A stretch of 40,646 nt of DNA from Bacteroides sp. CAG:530 (GTDB lineage Bacteria > Bacteroidota > Bacteroidia > Bacteroidales > Bacteroidaceae), in assembly GCA_000434735.1 (NCBI GenBank), contig FR881236.1:1-40646 (forward strand). The letters run 5' to 3'. How positions within the stretch are numbered: position 1 is the first letter of the stretch; each line of letters starts with the position of its first letter. Made by a program: the position numbers and the translations under genes. Shown one piece after another: positions 24,624 through 32,895 of this stretch. Below the pieces are notes generated by a model that saw only the letters and a list, made by a program, of their open reading frames with translations, was not told the origin of the DNA and did no database searches.

Positions 24624-26048
24624 TTATTCGCTATCGCCCACAGGGAATACGGTAACTACCTCGTCGGGCAGATAGCCGCTGCGGATGCGCCACTCTTGCG
24701 GATACAGATTGTTGGCACGGTTTCCTATGTTTTTTACGAAACCCAACGGAACGCCTGCGTATTTTACCAGCACATATCCGCGTGGGGCCGATGCATCGAG
24801 CACAACGGCTTCTTTACGCAAATATGATATCGCCTGAGAATAGTCGAGTTCTACCGATGGGAATACATCGTTTTTCACGGTAGACATAGCCAACGAGTGC
24901 TGCGGAACAAAGTCTTTTCCTTTAAGTTCGGCCAATGTTATGCCGGCATGAAGTATGTGAAGATACGAAGAAAGGCTGTCGAACACGGCACTCCAGCGCG
25001 ATGATATAGCCGTAACTTTTTCGCCAGACACTGCAAAGTTATAATCGTCGGGGTTATTAATCCATTGTTTCAATTCCTTGGGGACAGTGAGCACGGTATT
25101 TCCTCCTTTTCCACCTTTCGCTTTCTTGTCTTTTTTCTTCTTCGCTTCGGGCATTCGTTCTATTTCGCCTTCATGCTTGCGGAGTACCGCCAGGAAGAGA
25201 CCTTCGCCTACAGTACGATGAGGCAAGAAACGGTATACCGGGAAATCGCCTCCCACCAAGTTGCCCGTAATGTTCCATTCTGGCAATGTATCGACCGGAA
25301 GTATCTCGGCTCCAAGTTCATTGGCTATCCATGCCACATTATCTTCATTCTCCTCGCGGTTGAACGTACAAGTGCTATATATCAAGAGTCCACCCGGTTT
25401 CAGGCAGTCCCAAATATCTGTCAATATGCGGCGTTGACGCTGCCAACACAAATCTACATTCCCTATACTCCACTCTTCTATCGCAGTGGCATCCTTACGA
25501 AACATTCCTTCGCCAGAGCAAGGCACGTCGGTAAGAATAACATCGAACAGATGGCGCAACGGAGAAAAATCGGCAGGGTCGTTACTTGTCACCACCACAT
25601 CGGGGTGTCCCCACTTTATAAGATTCTCAGCCAATATCTGAGAGCGGTTACGCATCACCTCGTTGGCTACCAGCAAACTGCCCTCGGGCAATACCGAACG
25701 AGCTAAAGTGGACTTACCGCCGGGAGCGGCACAGAGGTCGAGCATCACCGACGGAGCGTGCACGTATTGACGCAGTGCCTGCTCTACGAACATAGAAGAA
25801 GCTTCCTGCACATAATAGCATCCGGCATGAAACAGAGGGTCGAACGTAAAAGTGGGGCGCGAAGCCAGATAACGTCCGGCACGACTCCACTGTACGTTGG
25901 TACTGCCGGGCACTTCATGAGGATATTTTTCAACATTCACACGGATACTTACCGGTATATCGTGCTGCAAGGCATCAGAAAACAACTGATAATCGGTTTC
26001 GCCCAACAAGGCACTAGTACGTTTTTCAAAATCGGAAGGAAGATTCAT
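24624..26048 (-). CDS. rRNA (cytosine-5-)-methyltransferase, RsmF-like
   Basis: About 474 residues, an NOL1/NOP2/Sun-family enzyme that methylates C5 of cytosine in ribosomal RNA. The cofactor motif DLCAAPGGKS lies at about 104-113, the PC motif of DVPCSGEGMF at about 176-177, and the catalytic TC motif in YSTCTFNREEN at about 226-227. The C-terminal 150 residues, including the PUA-like end (GFVKNIGNRANNLYPQEWRI), match RsmF rather than RsmB, and a Lys-rich linker (KKKKDKKAKGGKGG) separates the two halves. I prefer the start at 26048 (MNLPSDFEKR); an upstream in-frame ATG at 26090 overlaps the predicted promoter region. Confidence 0.9.
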   Translation of the reverse strand: MNLPSDFEKRTSALLGETDYQLFSDALQHDIPVSIRVNVEKYPHEVPGSTNVQWSRAGRYLASRPTFTFDPLFHAGCYYVQEASSMFVEQALRQYVHAPSVMLDLCAAPGGKSTLARSVLPEGSLLVANEVMRNRSQILAENLIKWGHPDVVVTSNDPADFSPLRHLFDVILTDVPCSGEGMFRKDATAIEEWSIGNVDLCWQRQRRILTDIWDCLKPGGLLIYSTCTFNREENEDNVAWIANELGAEILPVDTLPEWNITGNLVGGDFPVYRFLPHRTVGEGLFLAVLRKHEGEIERMPEAKKKKDKKAKGGKGGNTVLTVPKELKQWINNPDDYNFAVSGEKVTAISSRWSAVFDSLSSYLHILHAGITLAELKGKDFVPQHSLAMSTVKNDVFPSVELDYSQAISYLRKEAVVLDASAPRGYVLVKYAGVPLGFVKNIGNRANNLYPQEWRIRSGYLPDEVVTVFPVGDSE

Positions 26049-26087
26049 CATTCGCTCTTTAGTGGTTTTACTTTGACTATATAGATG

Positions 26088-26095
26088 CAAATTTA
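26088..26095 (-). promoter_or_regulatory. possible -7 element of the rRNA methyltransferase gene
   Basis: On the minus strand TAAATTTG matches TAnnTTTG and lies about 40 bases before the start at 26048. No clear -33 element. Confidence 0.4.
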
Positions 26096-26118
26096 GAGGT
26101 TTATCTTAAGAATTTAGC

Positions 26119-26152
26119 TACCTTTGTCACAGAAAAAGCTGATTAATCAGCT
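26119..26152 (+). promoter_or_regulatory. -7 element and 16-bp palindrome upstream of thyA
   Basis: TACCTTTG at 26119-26126 is an exact -7 element. A perfect 16-bp palindrome, AGCTGATTAATCAGCT (26137-26152), follows at about the expected transcription start. It could be an operator or an RNA hairpin at the 5' end of the thyA-folA message. Confidence 0.5.
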
Positions 26153-26217
26153 AAAAGCCGACAGAAAGACTAACAAATCTTTCGCTATAGTAAATAAATA
26201 ACAGGCCTCAATACACA

Positions 26218-27012
26218 ATGAAACAATATCTTGACTTATTACATCGCATACGTACCGAGGGCGTACGTAAAGACGACCGTACCGGAACGGGCACCATCAG
26301 CGTATTCGGACACCAAATGCGTTTCAATCTGGAAGACGGTTTCCCATTGGTAACCACGAAAAAACTTCACCTGAAATCAATTATCTACGAATTGTTATGG
26401 TTTCTGCAAGGTGATACCAACGTGAAGTATCTGCAAGACCACGGGGTAAGAATTTGGAACGAATGGGCAGATGCCAACGGCGACTTGGGTCATATTTACG
26501 GTTATCAATGGCGTTCATGGCCCGATTATAACGGAGGTTTCATTGACCAGATTAGCGAGGCGGTAGAGACTATAAAGCATAATCCCGACTCACGCAGAAT
26601 CATAGTAAGCGCATGGAATGTGGCAGACCTCAACAATATGAATCTTCCGCCGTGTCATGCGTTCTTCCAGTTCTATGTAGCCAACGGACGACTGAGCTTG
26701 CAGTTGTACCAACGCAGTGCCGACAGTTTCTTGGGCGTGCCGTTCAACATTGCATCGTATGCCCTGCTGCTGCAAATGATGGCTCAGGTAACCGGACTGA
26801 AAGCTGGCGACTTTGTACATACACTTGGCGATACACATATCTATCTGAACCATCTGGAACAAGTAGACCTACAGCTTACGCGCGAACCTCGCCCATTGCC
26901 GCAAATGCGTCTTAACCCTGACGTGAAGAATATCTTCGACTTTAAATTCGAAGACTTCGAACTAGTGAACTATGACCCATGGCCTCACATTGCAGGAGCC
27001 GTATCAGTATAA
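26218..27012 (+). CDS. thyA: thymidylate synthase
   Basis: This 264-residue enzyme makes dTMP from dUMP using methylene-tetrahydrofolate. The length is identical to E. coli ThyA, with the catalytic Cys146 in LPPCHAFFQFYV, the nucleotide-binding RSADSFLGVPFNIASY segment, and the conserved RTGTGTISVFGHQMRF near the N-terminus. It is followed after 18 bases by folA, which regenerates the folate oxidised in this reaction, so the two form a functional operon. Confidence 0.98.
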   Translation: MKQYLDLLHRIRTEGVRKDDRTGTGTISVFGHQMRFNLEDGFPLVTTKKLHLKSIIYELLWFLQGDTNVKYLQDHGVRIWNEWADANGDLGHIYGYQWRSWPDYNGGFIDQISEAVETIKHNPDSRRIIVSAWNVADLNNMNLPPCHAFFQFYVANGRLSLQLYQRSADSFLGVPFNIASYALLLQMMAQVTGLKAGDFVHTLGDTHIYLNHLEQVDLQLTREPRPLPQMRLNPDVKNIFDFKFEDFELVNYDPWPHIAGAVSV

Positions 27013-27030
27013 CAACAAAAAAGCATACGT

Positions 27031-27516
27031 ATGATTTCTATTATAGTAGCCGTAAACAAGAACCTTGCCATCGGCTTTGAGAACAAATTGCTGTACTGGT
27101 TGCCCAACGACCTGAAGCGCTTTAAGGCACTTACTACCGGACATACCATCATAATGGGACGCAAGACTTTCGATTCTCTTCCTAAAGGGGCACTCCCAAA
27201 CCGAAGAAACATAGTACTGAGCCGTTCGGAACAACAATTTGCCGGAGCGGAATGCTATCATTCTTTAGAAGACGCTCTTAATCAATGCCAAGCAGATGAG
27301 GACATATACATTATAGGAGGAGCAAGCCTTTATAAAGAGGCTCTACCCATAGCCGACCGCTTGTGCATCACCGAAATAGATGACGACAAGGCGCAAGCCG
27401 ACACATTCTTCCCTGCCATCGACCTGAATGTATGGCAAGAAAAAAGTAGAGAATGCCATTCTACAGACGAAAAGCACCTCTACTCTTATAGCTTTGTAGA
27501 CTACGTTCACAAATAA
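27031..27516 (+). CDS. folA: dihydrofolate reductase
   Basis: A 161-residue NADPH-dependent reductase that returns dihydrofolate, produced by ThyA, to tetrahydrofolate. Family motifs include the N-terminal ISIIVAVNKNLAIGFENKLLYWLPNDLKRFK, split here as IGFENKLLYWLPNDLKRFK with the catalytic acid in LPNDLKRF, then TIIMGRKTFDSLP and YIIGGASLYKEAL. It sits directly behind thyA and ends 11 bases before the convergent Lrp-family gene, with no terminator visible. Confidence 0.97.
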   Translation: MISIIVAVNKNLAIGFENKLLYWLPNDLKRFKALTTGHTIIMGRKTFDSLPKGALPNRRNIVLSRSEQQFAGAECYHSLEDALNQCQADEDIYIIGGASLYKEALPIADRLCITEIDDDKAQADTFFPAIDLNVWQEKSRECHSTDEKHLYSYSFVDYVHK

Positions 27517-27527
27517 TACACCGCAGA

Positions 27528-28025
27528 TTACTCTTCGGTAACTTCTGCTTCGTCATCATCCGCCAGGTTCCGTATCGGCATCTGACGCTTGATGGCTTCG
27601 CGGAAAGATATTATGGTTTCTGAACGCGACAATCCCAATGGCTGCAACTTATCGTGAATGATGTTCAGCAAGTGATGATTGTTCTTAGCGTATATCTTTA
27701 TAAACATATCATACTGTCCGGTAGTGAAATGACACTCCACTACTTCCGGAATGAGCTTCAAAGCCTCCGTTACATTATCGAACTGTTCCGGGTCTTTCAA
27801 GTAAAGTCCAATGTAAGCACACGTTTCATATCCAATCTTCTCCGGATCGATAACGAACTCCGAGCCTTTCAGTATTCCTAAATTAGTGAGTTTCTGAATA
27901 CGCTGATGAATAGCCGCTCCTGAAACATTACACGCTCTTGCAACTTCAAGAAACGGGATACGAGCATTCTCCGCTATCAAGCGTAAAATCTGTTCGTCTA
28001 ACTTATCAATTTGATGATGTCCCAT
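27528..28025 (-). CDS. Lrp/AsnC family transcriptional regulator
   Basis: A 165-residue regulator with an N-terminal winged helix-turn-helix (LDEQILRLIAENARIPFLEV at about 8-27, then the recognition helix in SGAAIHQRIQKL) and a C-terminal RAM/ligand-binding domain (about 70-150) of the Lrp type that senses amino acids or similar effectors. The last about 10 residues are acidic (DDDEAEVTEE). It is divergent from the M64 peptidase gene, with 131 bases between the two starts, so it may control itself and that gene; this is inference from layout. Confidence 0.93.
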   Translation of the reverse strand: MGHHQIDKLDEQILRLIAENARIPFLEVARACNVSGAAIHQRIQKLTNLGILKGSEFVIDPEKIGYETCAYIGLYLKDPEQFDNVTEALKLIPEVVECHFTTGQYDMFIKIYAKNNHHLLNIIHDKLQPLGLSRSETIISFREAIKRQMPIRNLADDDEAEVTEE

Positions 28026-28048
28026 TGATTATCTTATTTATTACCGAG

Positions 28049-28056
28049 CAAAGATA
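28049..28056 (-). promoter_or_regulatory. -7 element of the Lrp-family gene
   Basis: On the minus strand TATCTTTG is an exact TAnnTTTG match, 24 bases before the start codon. The upstream region is too AT-rich to pick a -33 element. Confidence 0.5.
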
Positions 28057-28103
28057 GAATAATTCTTTTATAATTTAATAAGGATTATAAGTTTTATATG
28101 CGG

Positions 28104-28137
28104 TTTGGCTTTAATTCGATAGATAATCCTATCTTTG
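28104..28137 (+). promoter_or_regulatory. promoter of the M64 peptidase gene
   Basis: TTTG at 28104-28107 and TATCTTTG at 28130-28137, with a 22-base spacer, lie about 20 bases before the ATG. The leader is therefore very short. Confidence 0.55.
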
Positions 28138-28156
28138 CAATTACAAACTCTGAATT

Positions 28157-29446
28157 ATGAAAAAACAATTATTTACACTTGCTTTATTGGCAACATGCGG
28201 TATAATGCCCGCTAATTCACAAAATTTTGAGGACTTTTTCGAGAATAAGACTCTGCGTCTTGACTATCTTTTTAACGGTAATGCCAATTCTCAAAACATC
28301 AGTCTTGACGAGTTGGTGTCTTATCCAGAATGGGCAGGCAGACGCCACTCGCTGGGTAAGCTTCCGGTGGAAGGAAACGGACAGATAACCGTAAAGGATA
28401 AAAAAACGGGGACAATTATATATCGTACTTCTTTTTCAAGCCTGTTCCAGGAATGGGTGACTGAAGAAGAGGCTAAACACGTAACCCGCGGATTCGAAAA
28501 CTCGTACTTAATACCTTTCCCTAAAGAAGATGCTATAGTTACTATAGAACTTAAAGATAAGTATCATAAAACATCGGCAAGCTTAACGCATGAGGTAAGT
28601 CCTAAAGATATTCTGATTCATCAGCGTGGAACGAAAGATATCACTCCGCATAAGTATCTGCTGAAAAGCGGTTCGTCAGATAAATGTATCGACGTGGCCA
28701 TCATGGCAGAGGGTTATACAGAAGCCGAAATGGACTTGTTCTACAAAGATGCTCAGGCTACTTGCGATGCATTGTTCTCGCACGAACCGTTCAAACGACT
28801 GAAAGACAGATTCAACATAGTGGCAGTAGCTTGTCCGTCGAAAGACAGTGGCGTAAGCATTCCTCGCAACAATGAATGGAAAACTACAGCTGTCAGCTCT
28901 CATTTCGACACTTTCTACTCTGACCGTTATCTCACTACACGCAGCGTAAAGGCTATACATAATTGGCTAGCAGGCATTCCGTATGAACATATCATCATAC
29001 TCGCCAACACAGATACATACGGTGGTGGAGGTATATACAACTCGTATACGCTAACTACAGCTCACCATACCATGTTCAAGCCTGTAGTGGTACATGAATT
29101 CGGTCATAGCTTTGGCGGATTAGCCGACGAATATGCTTACGACGAGACTCCAAGCTCGCAATATCCGTATGAGATAGAGCCATGGGAACAGAACATCACT
29201 ACCTTGGTTCATTTTGAAGATAAGTGGAAAGATATGGTACAGCAGGGAACTCCTATTCCTACCAAACCGGAAACAGACCCTAAGAAGATATACAATAAAG
29301 TTGGAGCTTACGAAGGTGGCGGATATACGCTGAAAGGTATCTATCGCCCTACTACAGACTGCAGAATGAAGACAAACGACGGTCCGCAGTTCTGCCCAGT
29401 ATGCCAAAGAGCATTAGAAAGAATGATCTATTTCTATACCGAATAA
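28157..29446 (+). CDS. secreted M64 family metallopeptidase
   Basis: This 429-residue protein is an IgA-peptidase-M64-type zinc metallopeptidase. A signal peptide covers about 1-21 (cleavage near ANSQ). An N-terminal beta-rich M64_N domain is seen at about 25-150, and the catalytic domain has HEFGHSFGGLADEY at 313-326, giving zinc ligands His313 and His317, catalytic Glu314 and Asp324. A late cysteine pair lies in CPVC near 415. The name comes from a Clostridium ramosum IgA protease; the substrate in Bacteroidales is not known, so IgA cleavage must not be assumed. Eleven bases separate it from the GNAT gene. Confidence 0.92.
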   Translation: MKKQLFTLALLATCGIMPANSQNFEDFFENKTLRLDYLFNGNANSQNISLDELVSYPEWAGRRHSLGKLPVEGNGQITVKDKKTGTIIYRTSFSSLFQEWVTEEEAKHVTRGFENSYLIPFPKEDAIVTIELKDKYHKTSASLTHEVSPKDILIHQRGTKDITPHKYLLKSGSSDKCIDVAIMAEGYTEAEMDLFYKDAQATCDALFSHEPFKRLKDRFNIVAVACPSKDSGVSIPRNNEWKTTAVSSHFDTFYSDRYLTTRSVKAIHNWLAGIPYEHIIILANTDTYGGGGIYNSYTLTTAHHTMFKPVVVHEFGHSFGGLADEYAYDETPSSQYPYEIEPWEQNITTLVHFEDKWKDMVQQGTPIPTKPETDPKKIYNKVGAYEGGGYTLKGIYRPTTDCRMKTNDGPQFCPVCQRALERMIYFYTE

Positions 29447-29456
29447 AAACAGTGAT

Positions 29457-29996
29457 ATGATTACATTTAACCCTATTACTACAAGTCATCCGCATTATGC
29501 GTTCGTTGAAAACCTGCTACACTCAGCTTTTCCACAAGAGGAGCGAAGAGATAACGAGTTTCAACGCGAAAACACGGATAACAACCCAAAATTTGAATGC
29601 CTTTGCATCACAGATCAGGAGACAGACTCTGTAATCGGACTAATAACCGTATGGTCGTTAAACGGATTCAGATATATAGAACATCTTGCTACATCTCCGC
29701 ATATACGCAATAAGGGCTATGGTCTTAAAATAATGAACAAGCTGAAAGAGACTTATCCCGGAGTAATAATACTTGAAGTGGAAAGACCGGAAGACGAAAT
29801 GAGTACTCGCCGCATAGGTTTCTACAAACGCTGCGGATTCGAACTTTGCAACTTGAATTACATGCAGCCACCATATAGAAAAGAAGACGGTGAATTGCCA
29901 TTGCTATTGATGTATGCTGGCATAGACAACATAGACAATGAATTCGAAAACATAAAGAATGAGATTCATCGTGAAGTATATGGAGTAAACTGCTAA
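29457..29996 (+). CDS. GNAT family N-acetyltransferase
   Basis: A 179-residue acetyl-CoA-dependent acyltransferase. The fold is recognisable from IEHLATSPHIRNKGYGLKIM at about 79-98, which contains the R-x-x-G-x-G cofactor loop (RNKGYG), and from the later RIGFYKRCGFEL segment typical of the family's end. The substrate is unknown. It lies 11 bases after the M64 peptidase gene and probably shares its message; two hairpins follow. Confidence 0.88.
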   Translation: MITFNPITTSHPHYAFVENLLHSAFPQEERRDNEFQRENTDNNPKFECLCITDQETDSVIGLITVWSLNGFRYIEHLATSPHIRNKGYGLKIMNKLKETYPGVIILEVERPEDEMSTRRIGFYKRCGFELCNLNYMQPPYRKEDGELPLLLMYAGIDNIDNEFENIKNEIHREVYGVNC

Positions 29997-30036
29997 AAGC
30001 AAGTCTAATGCCGCAACGATCATAGTCCTAAAATAA

Positions 30037-30081
30037 AATCAAGCCGAACACACTTTGCAAAATAAGTCGTTCGGCTTGATT
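30037..30081 (+). terminator. terminator after the GNAT gene
   Basis: A perfect 13-bp stem (30037-30049 with 30069-30081) about 40 bases after the stop. The following T-run is short. Confidence 0.65.
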
Positions 30082-30159
30082 GCTTTATACCATACAATTA
30101 TAGTTTCTTCTAAAGTCTAGCCAAAAGAGCAAAAACTTTACGACTTGTATACAAAAACA

Positions 30160-30205
30160 AAAAAGGCTGTATCACAAGGATTAAATCCTCTAATACAGCC
30201 TTTTT
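30160..30205 (-). terminator. terminator of the exbB-exbD operon
   Basis: Arms 30160-30172 and 30193-30205 pair perfectly (13 bp) with an inner AGGAT/ATCCT stem; on the minus strand it ends in a T tract. It can act in both directions. Confidence 0.8.
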
Positions 30206-30221
30206 CTATCTATACACTATC

Positions 30222-30686
30222 TTACTTACGCTGAGAAGCAGAATAGTTAATTTTCAAAGCATATGCTTTACGAAGAGCCTGTTTTACTTCAGTTACGATA
30301 CCCATCTTAGTCTTTGAATCGACTTTCAATGAAACTGTCATAAACGGTTTATCCGATTCTTTCATGTTTTCACGTTCCTGATAAATGTAATCCTGAACCT
30401 CTGAAGATTCAGCAAATTTATCATTCAACTGAATTCGGTCTGACGTACCCATTTTCTTTTGGAATTCAGGCATCGGCTTACCTACATAGATGAAAGATAC
30501 CAAAGATTTCTTTTCAAGCTTTTCCAATTCAGTACCTGCTGGAACTTTAAACTGTACCTTCAAAGTAACCTCACGCATTGTTGTTACAATCATGAAGAAG
30601 AACAACATGGTGAAGATAAGGTCAGGCAAAGAAGAGGTGTTCAATTCAGGCATCTCACGCTTTCCTGTCTTGCTAAATTTTCCCAT
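30222..30686 (-). CDS. ExbD/TolR family biopolymer transport protein (second copy)
   Basis: A 154-residue ExbD-type protein with one membrane helix (about 18-37, LPDLIFTMLFFFMIVTTM) carrying the conserved Asp needed for proton passage, and a periplasmic domain after it. Together with ExbB it forms the proton-driven motor that energises TonB. It is the last gene of a leftward operon: exbB, a membrane protein, a longer ExbD and this one, with only two bases between the two ExbD genes. Two different ExbD proteins per motor are usual in Bacteroidales. Confidence 0.9.
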   Translation of the reverse strand: MGKFSKTGKREMPELNTSSLPDLIFTMLFFFMIVTTMREVTLKVQFKVPAGTELEKLEKKSLVSFIYVGKPMPEFQKKMGTSDRIQLNDKFAESSEVQDYIYQERENMKESDKPFMTVSLKVDSKTKMGIVTEVKQALRKAYALKINYSASQRK

Positions 30687-30688
30687 TA

Positions 30689-31276
30689 TTATTTTCCTCC
30701 ATATTTTTTAGGTTCAGCTTCAGAAATCTTCTGTGGATAGTAATCACTGATAGCTTCTTTCTGTTCTTCTGTACATTCAGCAAGTGGTTTACCAAACTGA
30801 GCCTTAGCCAATTCGTCACGCAACTCATTATAAGCTGCTACCAACTCGTTCTGAACTTGGAAATAAGCGTCATAGCTTGTACCAACGTCATTCTGTACAG
30901 AAATAACATGCTTTTCAGTAATCATCACGTTTCCAAAGAAAGGAAGTGTCTTAGCATGCTTTTCAGGCATATTAGGATCATCCTTCGGATTGGCGATGAA
31001 TTCTTTAGCTTTTTCTCTTAATTGCTTAATATCAGACCATTCTCCACCAATCATCAATTGGTCGTCCTTGTTCAGACGGATCTGGAGAACATTTCTTTCC
31101 TTTACAATAATATCGTCTTTCTGCTTTTCGTTTTCTGGCGGAGGCGGAAGTCGTCTTGCCAAACCACGGTCAGTATCCATTGATGTTGTAATAAGGAAGA
31201 AAATAAGCAACATAAAAGCAATATCGGCCGTTGAACTGGCATTAATGCCTGGCACTTTTCTTTTTCTCTTACCCAT
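30689..31276 (-). CDS. ExbD/TolR family biopolymer transport protein (first copy)
   Basis: A 195-residue ExbD-type protein. The N-terminus is basic (MGKRKRKVPG), then a helix at about 17-35 (TADIAFMLLIFFLITTSM) with the conserved proton-carrying Asp. The periplasmic part is larger than in the second copy and includes a Pro-rich segment (RLPPPPENE at about 44-52). It shares the motif of its neighbour but is clearly a distinct paralogue. It probably forms a mixed complex with ExbB and the second ExbD. Confidence 0.9.
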   Translation of the reverse strand: MGKRKRKVPGINASSTADIAFMLLIFFLITTSMDTDRGLARRLPPPPENEKQKDDIIVKERNVLQIRLNKDDQLMIGGEWSDIKQLREKAKEFIANPKDDPNMPEKHAKTLPFFGNVMITEKHVISVQNDVGTSYDAYFQVQNELVAAYNELRDELAKAQFGKPLAECTEEQKEAISDYYPQKISEAEPKKYGGK

Positions 31277-31310
31277 TTTACTTACTTTTTAATTTTAAAT
31301 CAATGCGATA

Positions 31311-31781
31311 TTATTTCAAGCTTTTAAAGATACCTGACAAGTTAAGTAATACACCAATTGCTGCAACAGCGAACAATATATAAGTTGAATACAAGAACAT
31401 GTCTGTTACCTTCAACATAGTAGCATCGCTAAAAGAAGTTCCGTCACCCAATACCACTGCATCTGATGCACCAGCGTTGTAAGTAACAATAAGCAGAACA
31501 ACCAACAAGATTACTCCCAAGAAAGATTTAATAGCTGCCTTAGGATTATCTCTCAATGCTGCACCGAACTGAATCAAAGCACCAATCAATGTTGAGATAA
31601 CAGTAACGGCAAACAGTCCGTACATCAGGAATATCAATGCCGGTGTATTGGCTGGTTCTACCAAGCCTGCGGCATTTGTCTGATTGTATCCTACTCCGAA
31701 GAATAATGCCAACACAACTAAAATAAGAGCGATGCAGACATAAAATACGTAGTACGATACTTTATATGATAATTTAGTCAT
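31311..31781 (-). CDS. four-helix membrane protein of the exb operon
   Basis: A 156-residue inner-membrane protein with four helices at about 8-30, 48-70, 84-106 and 128-150. I recognise no named family. It is encoded between exbB and the first exbD, 11 bases from exbB, in an arrangement that recurs in Bacteroidales, so it is probably an accessory component of the TonB-energising complex. No catalytic or binding motif is visible. Confidence 0.8.
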   Translation of the reverse strand: MTKLSYKVSYYVFYVCIALILVVLALFFGVGYNQTNAAGLVEPANTPALIFLMYGLFAVTVISTLIGALIQFGAALRDNPKAAIKSFLGVILLVVLLIVTYNAGASDAVVLGDGTSFSDATMLKVTDMFLYSTYILFAVAAIGVLLNLSGIFKSLK

Positions 31782-31792
31782 CGTTCAAATTA

Positions 31793-32596
31793 TTATTTTT
31801 TGTATTTCAAGTTGTATTTCATAATTATATCAAGCAATGTGATAGAAGAGTCTTCCATCTGGCTTGTGATAGCTTCAATCTTTGCAAGGATATAGTTATA
31901 GAATACCTGAAGAATCAACGCTACGATCAAACCGAAGATAGTAGTAATCAAGGCAACCTTCATACCACCTGCAACGACTGTCGGAGAAATATCACCTGCG
32001 CGCTGGATGTTATCGAACGCCATAACCATACCGATTACAGTACCCAAGAATCCCAAAGACGGAGCCATAGCGATGAACAATGTGATCCAAGAGCATCCTT
32101 TTTCAAGGTAACCAGCCTGAACACCACCGTAAGATACTACAGAACGTTCTACAACGTCTACACCATCTTCGATTCTCATCAAACCTTGGTAGCAGATAGA
32201 AGCGATAGGACCGCGAGTGTTACGGCAGATATCCTTAGCGCCTTCTACATCACCCTTAGCCAAAGCAGCTTCAAGTTTACCCATCAATTTCTTAGCGTTA
32301 ATTTCAGCCAAGCTCAAGTAAATGATACGTTCAATACAGAAAGCAAGACCCAAAACCAATGCAATAGCAACCAAAGACATAAAGCCTGCATCACCTTCGA
32401 TAAACTTTGTCTTCAATTCTTTATGCATACTAGTTTCTTCTACTACTGCAGGAGCTTCAGCTTCGTCTGTAGCAGGTGCAACTTGTTCTGACTGTTCGGG
32501 AGCTGCTGTTGCAGTAGAATCCTGAGCCATAGCTGCTTGAGTCATTCCGAATGAGAGGACACCCATTACGGCAAGAATCGCAAATAACTTTTTCAT
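31793..32596 (-). CDS. exbB: MotA/TolQ/ExbB proton channel protein
   Basis: This 267-residue protein is the pentameric ExbB scaffold of the proton motor. Unlike E. coli ExbB, it begins with a signal peptide (about 1-24, ending AMAQ) followed by an Ala/Glu/Pro-rich stretch (about 27-55). Three membrane helices follow at about 75-95, 170-192 and 210-235, including the conserved APSLGFLGTVIGMV segment. The additional N-terminal extension is typical of Bacteroidota. It is the first gene of the leftward operon and begins 54 bases after the end of the tRNA-Ser gene. Confidence 0.93.
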   Translation of the reverse strand: MKKLFAILAVMGVLSFGMTQAAMAQDSTATAAPEQSEQVAPATDEAEAPAVVEETSMHKELKTKFIEGDAGFMSLVAIALVLGLAFCIERIIYLSLAEINAKKLMGKLEAALAKGDVEGAKDICRNTRGPIASICYQGLMRIEDGVDVVERSVVSYGGVQAGYLEKGCSWITLFIAMAPSLGFLGTVIGMVMAFDNIQRAGDISPTVVAGGMKVALITTIFGLIVALILQVFYNYILAKIEAITSQMEDSSITLLDIIMKYNLKYKK

Positions 32597-32650
32597 TGTG
32601 TGTCTAAATTTTTAAGATTAATTAATTGATAATTTAAATTTAATAGTTTG

Positions 32651-32738
32651 CGGAGAAAACGGGATTCGAACCCGTGATACGCTTTAGGCGTATACACGCT
32701 TTCCAGGCGTGCCTCTTCAACCACTCGAGCACCTCTCC
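32651..32738 (-). tRNA. tRNA-Ser(GGA)
   Basis: The minus strand folds into an 88-base class II tRNA: acceptor GGAGAGG with TTTCTCC (two G-T pairs) and discriminator G, anticodon stem CACGC/GCGTG around the loop CTGGAAA (anticodon GGA), a long variable arm (TATACGCC...GGCGTATC type) and TTCGAAT in the T loop. The CCA end is not encoded. It lies just upstream of exbB on the same strand. Confidence 0.95.
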
Positions 32739-32797
32739 TCACGTCCGCTAAAAGCACTCACAAACCCTTCGAAAGGGTCTATCAGTCTTTTCAGCTA

Positions 32798-32805
32798 CAA
32801 ATGTA
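32798..32805 (-). promoter_or_regulatory. -7 element of the tRNA-Ser gene
   Basis: On the minus strand TACATTTG matches TAnnTTTG about 60 bases before the tRNA. A small CCCTT/AAGGG hairpin lies between them in the 5' leader. The promoter may also serve exbB. Confidence 0.45.
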
Positions 32806-32895
32806 TTCTTTTTTTTCGTCTTACATAACATTCGCCGCATAAAAGTTGAGCAATATCTCAAAAATTAATATTCTTTAAAAACTGTTTCATACATT

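Noticed and set aside
25065..25706. 213-codon plus-strand frame opposite the rRNA methyltransferase
   Set aside because: The minus strand encodes all motifs of the NOL1/NOP2/Sun family over this region; the plus frame has no family features.
28157..29446. Calling the M64 enzyme an IgA protease
   Set aside because: Only the zinc motif and domain family are visible; substrate specificity cannot be inferred from the family name.
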